From assembly GCA_013146195.2 (NCBI GenBank), contig CM028382.1:121223023-121287022 (forward strand): a DNA stretch of 64,000 nucleotides, written 5' to 3'. The notes below the pieces were generated by a model, which was not told the origin of the DNA, ran no database searches, and worked only from the letters and a program-made list of their open reading frames with translations. Positions 32,080-41,427 of this stretch are shown here, piece after piece; within the stretch, counting starts at the first letter, position 1, and each line of letters begins with the position of its first letter. The position numbers and the translations under genes were made by a program. This DNA is from Codonopsis lanceolata. Its lineage: Eukaryota > Streptophyta > Magnoliopsida > Asterales > Campanulaceae.

Positions 32080-35000
32080 TTACCATGACCTTTTTCCCTT
32101 TCCTTTGGCTGCTCTGTCAGCTGCTTCTCTTTCTTGGCGTAGACGCTCAAGTTCTTCAACTCTTCTGGTATATTCATCATCAACAGAGGAAGGTTGTCTG
32201 GTGGAGCGAGAATGGTAGTCAAGTTCTTCTCGGAGTCTATTGTTCTCCTCCATCAGAGTTTGGTTCATAGACCTTAGTTGTCTCTCCTCCGTGATGCCCA
32301 TATCACGTTCGCGCTCAGCATTGATTCGATCATGTGTGGCGTCAAGAGCTTGATCGTTTAGCTGCAGAACTGGAGGGCGTCCATGACCCAGGTGAAGGGT
32401 TATGTTGTGGAAGAGTTGGTAGAAGAGGGTGGAGCAGAGCCTGACACACTCGTTGCGTTGAGCTTCCATGTTGATTTTCATATCGCTAGACTCGTGCTTC
32501 ATTTCTCCAAACTTGGTCCAAACATCCTCTTGAAATTGGTGGAGGATGGCGGCATTCCTATCTGCAGCCTTGGATGTTGCCGTTGCAAGCTCAACAGCAG
32601 CTGTGGAGATACTTATAAGTTCTCCCAGCCTATTGTATATGACATCTAGGCGGCTAAGGATTTTGGAGTTTCCCAGTTGGGATGGAGAAGGGTCGAGATC
32701 CAATAGAATAGGCTTAGTAGAAGTGACAGCAGATGTGGTATAGGCAGCAGATTCATTTGGTCGGAAAGGCTGCTGGAAAGGTAGGGGGATTGAGGTTGAG
32801 GAGGAATCGAGTGTAGGGAAGGTATGGGTAAAATGTGAGTTGGATGATGGTGGGTGGGAGGAGGGGTTGGGGGAATTTCGATATCTGTGTCCAAATGATC
32901 ACAGATATCGAAAGGGATTGGTAGGGGTTCAGTGGAGAACTAGAAGGAAGGAGGGGGATAGGAAAGGTCTTCTGGCCTCACAGGGGTAGGTTCTGGTGGA
33001 GGGGGAGTAGGCTTGAGAAAGAGGTCTGCTACTGACAAGAGTTCGAAGATGAACCTCGTAGAAGCCGAGGAAAGGGTAGAGGAAACCTGGGTGTTACGAT
33101 CAAGGGGATGGGTTGGCTTGGGTCTGATTGTGTAGAGGGATTGGTTTGGTTTCGTTCAGACGGTGTAGTTGGGTTGGTTGGATTACGAGGGGTTGAAGAT
33201 GGGGTAGAAGGGTTTGGAGAGTAGTTGAAGGGAGAAGGAGGTGCTAGAGAGGGTGATCTGGGAGGATCCTCCTGAGGGATAGACTCCTCAAAAGTTATTG
33301 GCTCTTCTTGAGGGATAGACTCCTTCGGAAGGGGTAATTCCATCTGAGTAGATGACTCAGCAGAATTGGGTTAAGAAGAGGTATATGGTTGTCTGCCAGC
33401 AGATTTCCTTCGTTGCCTCAACAGCAAGACAGGAGATCTAGCTTCTTTATCGACAGAGATGATAGGGTTTGATGGTGGCTTGGTCGGTAGGCCTTTACGC
33501 AATCGCCTGCATTTAGGGTTCGAAGAAGGTGAGGGTTGGTCAGATGATGGTTTGCATTTGGGGGTTTGGGATGTCTTGGGAGTGGAGGTTGTTGGTTCAG
33601 GATTGGATGGCTGGGGAGAAGATGGCTGTCCAGCAGCATCAGAGGAGCTGCCAGCAGAATTTTCACGTCTACTGGCCTTTAGTTCCTTACGAATCCATTT
33701 GGCCTGAAGCTCGTCTATTTCTGCTTCCTGCCTAGCCTTGTTGGCAGCATCAGCCTTTGTTTTGGCTAAGATGTCAGCCAAGACTTCGGTTTCATCTGGT
33801 GAGAAACCAGTTGCCTTTCTGTCTTGAGTAGCCTTTCTCCGCTTCCACATATGCTCTGACTCGTCTCCTAGCTCTCGGGCTTCTTGCAGGATGTCACGAG
33901 CAACGATAGAGGTTGCTTTCTCAAATCATGCCTTGGTAGCACAGATGCTTTCACTGGCATTATCATACGCGTCCATGTCGAACTGCGTGACCATCATGGG
34001 AGTTGGCTTTGCTAGCTTTTCAGCATCAATGTTGGGGAGCCCTCTTTGCTACCTCCTTTTGTTCTCATGATCAACATATTTGTTAAGGAAGGTAGTAGTC
34101 AACTGTTTGTCTTTGGATACTTTGATGAGCTCGTTTCGTGTAATGGCAGACTTGATTTCAGACATATCCCTTAGTAGGGAGTTGATTAGTCGGACAAAGG
34201 GCCTCTTGTTGGAAGGGCTACCCTTCACATTGGTAATGTAGTTGTGGAGCTCTTTGAAGATGATGGTGCTGAAGCTGAGGCGAGACCTCTGGTGAATGGC
34301 ATTTGAGAGGTTGAGCTATTGGGCTGTGAACATATCATGAGCCCTGTTCTTGAACAACAGAGATTTGTCCAGCAGATGGCTCGAACAGTAGACGTCCAAG
34401 GGAAAGACGTTCCTCAGCATTTCGCCTTGAGGTTCCCTTGGAGTGTTGGTTCCCCTCATTGCTTCCTAGGCTCTATCAGCCTCAGCAATGGATAGTTCCA
34501 TGTCTCTGCCATAGTGAACTCCAATGACCTTGGACATCACCTTGGCAGAGAGAGAGAAGGGAAATCCACAAATCCATCCACGGTTGACAGATAGAGTCTT
34601 AGGGTTGATTTCCATTCGCTAGTAGAATTCTTCTATAAGGAGGTTGTTGTAGTCTTCGTCGTCGAGACAGAAGAAGGGGAGAATCCCAGACTCGTTCATG
34701 TCATCACACATCTTTGCTCTGGTAATGAATGTGTGAACTGTCTCCAGCTCAATGCACATGCTGGGCAGGTATACTTTTGGGTCCAGCGCCTGAATGATGT
34801 CGTGAGTAGCAAGATAAAGAGGAAATCCTGGGATGTTGACAGAGGGGCTAGGGTGAATAACTCGTTCGGGGTCAAGCACTTTCTTCTTTTCGGTATTGGT
34901 CCTAGCAGATGATTTCACCTACAAAAACCATTTTCATGAATTAGGTATTTTCTCGAGACAGAACAAACAATAAAAGATATCATTTTTAAGAAATAAAATA

Positions 35001-35263
35001 AATTTTCAGACATAAAAATTGAAACCCTTGAATGTTTGGACAGTTAAAAGTAGAGAAACGTCAACAGATAATCCTCGAACAAATGAGTATTCAAAGTACA
35101 GAGAAAACTATTGGTTTCAAGGTTTTGAAATGAACAATAATGGAGGAAACCGTCAGGATACGCAAAGCATCCTTTCGGATTCCTCAACAATATGACTCAA
35201 AAGAAGAAATTTTAAGCATAAATCAAAAGAGAGTAATCTAATGAGTGTCGAAAAGCTTACCAT
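32080..35263 (-). pseudogene. Extra 3' ORF of the Sire-type copia, with a start codon split by an intron
   Basis: An about 940-codon reading region downstream of pol in the same sense. On the minus strand AACAATG|GTAAGC (ATG 35263-35261) is followed by a 342-base putative intron and the acceptor TTTTGTAG|GTGAAATC at 34919-34918, so splicing would supply the ATG. One frame runs from 34918 to 33029 with stops at 34619, near 34465 and near 34318, followed by a frameshift and a final part at 32703-32080. The N-terminal globular region shows EFY and VNRGWICGFPFSLS, resembling the Transposase_32-like domain of the copia element at 14.6 kb. A Ser/Pro-rich linker follows. The C-terminal 200 residues are a predicted coiled coil (EENNRLREELDYHSR) with a basic end. 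Function unknown; no membrane segment seen. Confidence 0.65.
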
Positions 35264-35431
35264 TGTTGTTTTTTTTTTTTTTTTTTTTTTTTCAAAGAAA
35301 CAGGACTCAAAGCGGTACCTGTAAGATTTTATTAAAAAATTAAAGAAAGAACAAACTTGAGGGGGACAACCACCTTGCCCTTATATATGGGAGGACGGAG
35401 AGCCCCGAAAAGGAAATTACAAAGAAAGAGA

Positions 35432-38400
35432 TTAAGAAAATCTAATATAAGGGGTTTGGGAGGCATCAAGCTGAATGAGACCCCGAATCGATTGGGTAAA
35501 ATCTGAAATGGACGAAAATTCTGCGTCAGCAGAAGAATCACAAGCCAAATTTGCCAAACTGTCAGCAACCTTGTTTGCCTCCCTGAAACAATGATTAAAA
35601 GAAAACCGCCCAATCTCTTTAAGCCGAAGGATGTCCCGAAAGATATAGATGTGTTCCCATGGGGGAGAGTGACCAGAGCAGAGACAATCAAAAAGAACTC
35701 GCGAATCTGTCTCAATGATAACCTCCGAGAAGCCATGATGGACAAGCCAGCAAATACCAAAATGCAAAGCACGAATTTCCGCAACCATATTAGAGCAATG
35801 ACCATAAAATCTGGAGAAGGCAAAAATAGGACAGCCAGACGAATCTCGAAGGATTCCACCACCACCACTAATCCCCGGATTACCCCTACTCGCCCCATCA
35901 ACATTCAATTTAAATAAACCAGCAGAAGGGAGATTCCATACCACAGCCTGAATGCAGATTCGTTTGCGTCGCTGAAGACCAGTACGAGAGGAGATGAGAG
36001 TGGAAAGATTATAACCCGCTGAATTAAGAATTTGCTTTAAGTCTGAAGCAATGTTATTGATTATCACTGATGGCTGAATTCGGGCATTATCAAAAACTGA
36101 AGAGTTGCGAGACTTCCAAATATGCCACAGAATTAAAGAAGGGAGAATGGAGAAAAGAATAGAGTTACCATGCAACCACCAGGCATAACATTGTTGATGA
36201 ATAGGGTAAGGCTTGAATGGAAATCCCATCATGTTGTGAAAATGACGCCAAACTTGAGAAGCTGTATTACTTTGAATGAATACATGATCAAAGGTCTCGA
36301 CAAAGCCCGAAATGCAGCAAGAACACTTTGAGGCTAACTGGAAGCCTTTATGCCAAAGACCCTCATCCAAAGGAAGCCTCTTACGGAAAAGCCGCCAATG
36401 CAGAATGCTAATATGCCTTGGCAAAAGTTTATGCCAAATGAACTTGGAGGACAACAGCGACGGCCCAGGAGGAGAGATAATGGAAATAGCTGTTGTAATA
36501 GAAAAGATACCTTTAGAGTTAGGCATCCAACACGGACGATCTTCATCAGCACTAAGGCAAATGCATTGAGAGCGAATATCATTTAATACCGAAACAGGAA
36601 GATTGATGCTGGGAGGATCATGAAGAATGTCTTTAACACTATCCAGGAGACAATCTTGCGGTCTGGGCAAGCAAGAATTATTAAGCCAAATGTCATTCCA
36701 AAAAGAACAATTACCTTTTCCCACAATCCATTTGATATGAGGCTCAGCCAATCCTCTAGCTTTTAAAAGACGCCGCCAAATATGAGACCCTTTACCATTA
36801 GCAGCAATCGGGTGCAAATGGGAACAATATTTAGCCCTTAGGAAAGAAGTCCAAATATTAGAAACAGTCCGAAACCTCCACCAAAGTTTAACCCCATAGG
36901 CTTTGATGGTATCAACAATTGAGGGAATACCCAAGCCACCTTCAGAGTGAGGCCGGCAACAATCTGACCAAGAGACCCAGTGACTTTTGTGTTTACCTTC
37001 AATCTTACCCCAAAAGAAATTTGAAAGCATACGGTTGATGAGAAGAACAACCGAGGAAGGAGGATCAATAGAAGCTATTTGATACATAGTAATAGATTGA
37101 AGAACATGGATGATAAGGGTGATTCTATCAGCCGAGTTGAGGAAAGGACTGATCCATGACTCAATTTTGTTTTGAAGTTTCAAGAGAAGAGTATCAAATA
37201 ATTGCTTCTTTTTCCGGCCAAAGTAGATAGGACAACCAAGATAAATAAAAGGGAGATTACCCGCTTGATAACCCAGAACTTCAGAGATCAACTGAATGCG
37301 GCTTGGAGTGGAGGAAGGAGCAACAAAAAAAGCACTTTTAGACCTGTTAATAAGCTGCCCAGACATCGCTTCATAGTCTGCAATAATATCTTTATGATGC
37401 AAAAGAGAAGTCTTACTCCCATTACAGAAAATAATAATATCGTCCGCGAATGCTAGATGTGAAATAATGGGGCACCCACTCATAGAGGAGTAAACCACAC
37501 TCGGAAACAAGCTGTGCAGATTATTAAGACTCCTACTAAGCACTTCTGTCGAGATGATAAACAGACTGGGAGAAAGAGGGTCACCTTGTCTTAAACCACG
37601 AGAAGAAGGGAAAAAACCAATAGACTCCCCATTTAAAAGCACAGAGAACCAGTTATCTGAAAGAAGCCGCCAAACTAAATCAATGAAGATTTCATGAAAC
37701 CCAAATTTCCTCAGAACTTGAGTTAGAAAAACCCAGGATATTCTATCAAACGCTTTTGCCATATCAAGCTTGAGGATGACATTAGAACCCGTGACTTTTT
37801 TCCCAAGATGAGACATCAACTCCTGAGTAAGAAGAATATTATCTTGGATGACACGGCCCTTGGTGAAAGCACACTGATTTTCCGAAATGATGTGAGGCAG
37901 AATGTGAGCAAGCCGAGTAGCAAGAATTTTTGAGATAACCTTCGAGCAGAAATTGCAAAGACTAATGGGCCTGAGATCCTTAAAAGTAGAAGGGGTAGCT
38001 ACTTTCGGGATGGTGACTAGTAAGGTACTTGACCAAGACTTGGGGAGGGAAAAACCAGCAAAAAATTCCAATATAGCATCACAGAAATCATCTTTAATAA
38101 TATCCCAACAGCTAGAGTAAAATTTGCCGGTGAAACCATCCGGACCAGCAGCGCTTTCACCACTCAAAGCACTAACTGCTGCTTTGATTTCCTGAACATT
38201 AGGAGGAGAGATAAGGGAGAGATTCCAATCATCAGTAATAATCCTAGGAATCATATCAAGACGGGCATCCAAACTTTGACCCGCAGAGGATGAGGTGAGT
38301 TGATCACGAAAATATCTAATGGCTGCATCTTTAATGGCCTGCTCACTATTCAAAAGAGAGCCATCAACATCCCGGATAGAGTGAATAAAAAGACGGCGAC

Positions 38401-39535
38401 GGGATTGATTAACAGAAGCATGAAAAAGTTTCGAGTTTCCTTGGCCCTCCTTAAGCCATTTAATACGAGATTTTTGACGCCAAAAACTTTCCTCTTTAGA
38501 AAGATGAAGCTGATACTGAGCTTGGGCTGCCATAAGATTAGCTCGGTTTTCATCAGATTTATTAAGATCATAAAACAATTCTTGTTCAAGGACATCTTCT
38601 TCAGATTTGCGCAGCTGCTCAAAAATGTTACCAAATGTGACCTTGTTCCAGATTTTTAGAGAAGCCTTAACCTTCCGAAGTTTTCTTGCAAAACGAACCA
38701 TGGGAGGGCCTGATTCTGGAAGCAGCCAAGTATCCTTAACTGTATCCAAAAAATTGTCATGAGAAGTCCAGAAATTAAGAAAACGAAAGGCAGTTGATTT
38801 TGGAGAGGTAGATGAAGTAATGATAGCAAGTAGAGGAGAGTGATCCGAGCATGTTTTGTTGAGGTGTTGCACAGCTGAAGCATTAAATTTATCCAGCCAA
38901 ATTGGGTTACATAAAACCCGGTCAATGCGCTCAAATATGGTAGCAGAACCACCACGTTTGTTCCACCACGTATAGTCACTGCCAATGTAACCCAAATCAG
39001 ATAAGCCAGCTGCCGAGATGCAGGCCTGAAATTCCAAACCGCCAAGACGGTCCCAACCGTTACCTCCAGATTTTTCAGCCGGACTCAGAATAATATTAAA
39101 ATCTCCACCAATAATCCAGGGTTCATGAGAGATATGAGAACTGAGCCGAATAATGTCATCCCATAAGTCTTGACGCTCACGCAAGTCACACCTCGCATAA
39201 ACACAAGTGACAAAAGCGTAAAAAGACCACGTGTAATGTTGGATTTTAAGAGAAACTTGCTGATTAGATTCACAATGCAGACTACAAGTGAAACAAGATT
39301 TAACGAAGACCCAAATTGAACTTGAAGAATTAGAATAAGAGAACCTGAATCGAAGTTTACGAGTTATGAGTTTGACCTTGGCAGCATCTAGCTTGGGCTC
39401 AAAAACCGCAATGAGAGATATGTTGTGAATCTTAATCAAACTTTTTAAACGACTAACTGTGGGATCATTACCAATTCCACGAATATTCCAAAAGAGAAGT
39501 TTAATGTCCATGGGAAAATAATGAAGAGGAAGCAT
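35432..39535 (-). CDS. LINE ORF2 protein: endonuclease, reverse transcriptase, RNase H
   Basis: A 1367-residue protein that nicks target DNA and reverse-transcribes the LINE RNA in place. Domains: N-terminal endonuclease/exonuclease/phosphatase fold (residues 1-230; LLFWNIRGIG, WIIGGDFNIIL and SDHSPLL carry the catalytic Asn, Asp and His). RT at about 480-760 (DLRPISLCNFCSKVISKI, LKLDMAKAFDRISW, GLRQGDPLSPSLF, active site FADD near residue 697). A zf-RVT cysteine region near 1080. RNase H from about 1205 (LNVDGASRGNPG, AEIRAL, IETDSRVLFDCL, NKVADSLANL). All key catalytic residues are present. It overlaps ORF1 by 35 bases; the second Met (residue 9, MDIKLLFWN) lies near the ORF1 stop and may be the real start, by reinitiation. 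Length is normal for plant L1 ORF2. Confidence 0.93.
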   Translation of the reverse strand: MLPLHYFPMDIKLLFWNIRGIGNDPTVSRLKSLIKIHNISLIAVFEPKLDAAKVKLITRKLRFRFSYSNSSSSIWVFVKSCFTCSLHCESNQQVSLKIQHYTWSFYAFVTCVYARCDLRERQDLWDDIIRLSSHISHEPWIIGGDFNIILSPAEKSGGNGWDRLGGLEFQACISAAGLSDLGYIGSDYTWWNKRGGSATIFERIDRVLCNPIWLDKFNASAVQHLNKTCSDHSPLLAIITSSTSPKSTAFRFLNFWTSHDNFLDTVKDTWLLPESGPPMVRFARKLRKVKASLKIWNKVTFGNIFEQLRKSEEDVLEQELFYDLNKSDENRANLMAAQAQYQLHLSKEESFWRQKSRIKWLKEGQGNSKLFHASVNQSRRRLFIHSIRDVDGSLLNSEQAIKDAAIRYFRDQLTSSSAGQSLDARLDMIPRIITDDWNLSLISPPNVQEIKAAVSALSGESAAGPDGFTGKFYSSCWDIIKDDFCDAILEFFAGFSLPKSWSSTLLVTIPKVATPSTFKDLRPISLCNFCSKVISKILATRLAHILPHIISENQCAFTKGRVIQDNILLTQELMSHLGKKVTGSNVILKLDMAKAFDRISWVFLTQVLRKFGFHEIFIDLVWRLLSDNWFSVLLNGESIGFFPSSRGLRQGDPLSPSLFIISTEVLSRSLNNLHSLFPSVVYSSMSGCPIISHLAFADDIIIFCNGSKTSLLHHKDIIADYEAMSGQLINRSKSAFFVAPSSTPSRIQLISEVLGYQAGNLPFIYLGCPIYFGRKKKQLFDTLLLKLQNKIESWISPFLNSADRITLIIHVLQSITMYQIASIDPPSSVVLLINRMLSNFFWGKIEGKHKSHWVSWSDCCRPHSEGGLGIPSIVDTIKAYGVKLWWRFRTVSNIWTSFLRAKYCSHLHPIAANGKGSHIWRRLLKARGLAEPHIKWIVGKGNCSFWNDIWLNNSCLPRPQDCLLDSVKDILHDPPSINLPVSVLNDIRSQCICLSADEDRPCWMPNSKGIFSITTAISIISPPGPSLLSSKFIWHKLLPRHISILHWRLFRKRLPLDEGLWHKGFQLASKCSCCISGFVETFDHVFIQSNTASQVWRHFHNMMGFPFKPYPIHQQCYAWWLHGNSILFSILPSLILWHIWKSRNSSVFDNARIQPSVIINNIASDLKQILNSAGYNLSTLISSRTGLQRRKRICIQAVVWNLPSAGLFKLNVDGASRGNPGISGGGGILRDSSGCPIFAFSRFYGHCSNMVAEIRALHFGICWLVHHGFSEVIIETDSRVLFDCLCSGHSPPWEHIYIFRDILRLKEIGRFSFNHCFREANKVADSLANLACDSSADAEFSSISDFTQSIRGLIQLDASQTPYIRFS

Positions 39536-40910
39536 CTGAGGGCTTGGCAGCCTTTGAGCGCGTCATACGATCAGAAGGAGGTATCATGGGTTTATTTTTC
39601 CTTGGAGCGTCCAGATTGAGGGCTTCAAAAGAGGTTTGGTAACAATTTTCTTCATCCTCCAAAATATTAAGAGAGGCAAATCTGTTAGGGGAGCATGTAA
39701 TACCAGGAACTGCATCCACAATGGGATCATCCTGCGTATCGGGATCCTCATGCACTTCAAGGTTGCCTTGACTACTCGAAGGGGCTGGAACATTTAAATG
39801 TAGAGTATCCGATTTAGGGGCCTCAGAGCCATGAACATTAGAAGGAGGAGTGGCCTCAGATCCTTGAACATTAGAAGTAGGAACATTATCTTGCACACAA
39901 TCTGGGATGCCTTGAGCAGAATCAAATTGAACGAAATCCTTATCTTGAACCTCAGCCTCTTTGGAATGTGAATTGCTTGGAGCAGAAGTCTCCTTGGTTA
40001 CTATAGGAGGAGAATCAGTTTTGCCGCAATCCTCAACAGTCGAAGGGGGGGTCGTATTAGCGGCAGCCTTCTTGGGGGTCCAACGTTGAGTAGGTTTTTC
40101 GGCCATGACCTTTGGGGGCTGTTGCTTAACAACCAATTCAGGATTTTTGATCCGGCAATTAAGTTCATTATGCCCTTGTCGAAGGCAGTGCATACAATAG
40201 CTAGGCTTGTTCTCAGCCTCAACAGATTGCCAAAAGCTTGGGTAAGCTTGACCACAATCAATCCAAACCCTATTAGGGCATACTTTGGTTAAATCGATTT
40301 CCACACAGACACGAGCCACACTTGGTCGAGATAAATTAATTGTAGGTTGATCCAACATTAATGGCCGGCCAAAAAGGGAAACAAGAGAGAAAAGAGCCGA
40401 TTTGTTGAATAAATGAATTGGTAAACCGGGCAAAGAAAACCACACTGGTACAATAGGACTCTCCACATCCGGGCGAAAGTTAGGAGACCACTTGAAGACC
40501 CTCATAGGAAAACGGCCAAGATACCACTGATCTTTTATCCATAATCGTTGGTAATCCTCTTCATGATGAACTTGAATGAGGATGTGCTTAGAGTCAAGAT
40601 GACCAATAGAAAAAGCCGCTTTTAGGCCAAAAGTGTTAAAAAGCTTGCGGGTGGATTCCATAGAAGGTCTCCCATGGGAGAATTTGCCTATGAGAGCAAG
40701 GCGAAATGGTTGAGCAAGTGATTCAATCAGATCTGGCGATAGTTTTAGGGAGGGTTCGCCCTTGTAAGAGGATGGAGGAATGACGAAAGGAGAAACTGGA
40801 GGAGTGGAAAAAGGAGAAGAAAGAACATCTGCAAAGGATTTAGGGGGAGGTTGAGGACCGGGTGGATCTGAAGAGGACGGCTGTGAGGCTGCATCTACAG
40901 CCGCAGCCAT
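39501..40910 (-). CDS. LINE ORF1 protein: RNA-binding, DUF4283 and CCHC zinc knuckle
   Basis: A 469-residue protein expected to bind LINE RNA as a ribonucleoprotein chaperone. The N-terminus is Pro/Ser-rich (MAAAVDAASQPSSSDPPGPQ). A DUF4283 domain spans about 60-170 (FRLALIGKFSHGRPS, RLWIKDQWYLGRFPMRVFKW). A following segment has VWFSLPGLPIHLFNKSALF. At about 238-251 lies a perfect CCHC knuckle, CMHCLRQGHNELNC (C-X2-C-X4-H-X4-C). The C-terminal half is acidic and low-complexity. The frame is fully open. The start is the first ATG after the CT-rich leader. It ends within the first codons of ORF2. Confidence 0.92.
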   Translation of the reverse strand: MAAAVDAASQPSSSDPPGPQPPPKSFADVLSSPFSTPPVSPFVIPPSSYKGEPSLKLSPDLIESLAQPFRLALIGKFSHGRPSMESTRKLFNTFGLKAAFSIGHLDSKHILIQVHHEEDYQRLWIKDQWYLGRFPMRVFKWSPNFRPDVESPIVPVWFSLPGLPIHLFNKSALFSLVSLFGRPLMLDQPTINLSRPSVARVCVEIDLTKVCPNRVWIDCGQAYPSFWQSVEAENKPSYCMHCLRQGHNELNCRIKNPELVVKQQPPKVMAEKPTQRWTPKKAAANTTPPSTVEDCGKTDSPPIVTKETSAPSNSHSKEAEVQDKDFVQFDSAQGIPDCVQDNVPTSNVQGSEATPPSNVHGSEAPKSDTLHLNVPAPSSSQGNLEVHEDPDTQDDPIVDAVPGITCSPNRFASLNILEDEENCYQTSFEALNLDAPRKNKPMIPPSDRMTRSKAAKPSDASSSLFSHGH

Positions 40911-41040
40911 GCCCGAAATCCTGGAATTCCGGCCAAAACCCTAAGGAAAGCCGCCTCTCTTCATACTAAATCCGGCAGTTTAAATTTCCCCTACTTCTAT
41001 TGTTCTTTGACTATCGTTGGAGAAGAAAAAGCGAGAAGTA

Positions 41041-41427
41041 ATCGAAGAGAGCGAAGGAGTTGTAGAGAGGAACTAAGGGTTTGAATAGAGAGAAAATATC
41101 TAAGAGAGAGGGTTTGTAAAAGTTTGAAAAAGACGGTTCAAAGTCTATTTTTAAAAAAGGAGAAAAGTCATTTTAGTGAAAATGCCTTGGATGATTAACG
41201 GGTGTCTTTCAAAAGGCTTTTAACTTTAGATATTTTTAAAATAACAGCAAAAAGTGACTTTTAACCCCTTTGCCTTTTTCAAAAAAAAAAAAAAACAAAA
41301 CCCTTTAATAGACTAATAATTGAGATACTGACCTGGTTTTTATGAAGTTGAGCGACATCATTAACGAAAATTAGAAACAATTAAGTCTGTCGGTATGAAA
41401 GAAAACTTGTAAACTTAAAAATAAACT
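41041..41427. other. Junction between LINE 5' end and Sire pol
   Basis: Contains the remaining LINE leader and/or the Sire segment between RNase H and the extra ORF, with an A14 run at about 41281. No gene. The exact LINE boundary could not be placed. Confidence 0.4.

Larger units (their letters stand above)
35269..41040 (-). mobile_element. Apparently complete L1-type LINE retrotransposon
   Basis: Two long overlapping open frames (ORF1 39501-40910, ORF2 35432-39535) follow a CT-rich 5' UTR on the minus strand, with a short 3' UTR ending in TAATAAAATCTTACAGG and a poly(A) tail (24 T on the plus strand, 35269-35292). No internal stops were found in either ORF. The 5' limit is uncertain (about 41.0 kb) because no convincing target duplication could be matched to the 3' flank CAACAATGG. 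It sits immediately before the start codon of the Sire extra ORF. The intact frames and uninterrupted tail suggest a young copy. Confidence 0.88.

Noticed and set aside
32383..33735. Plus-strand frames opposite the Sire extra ORF
   Set aside because: Shadow frames of the Ser/Pro-rich and coiled-coil coding region on the minus strand.
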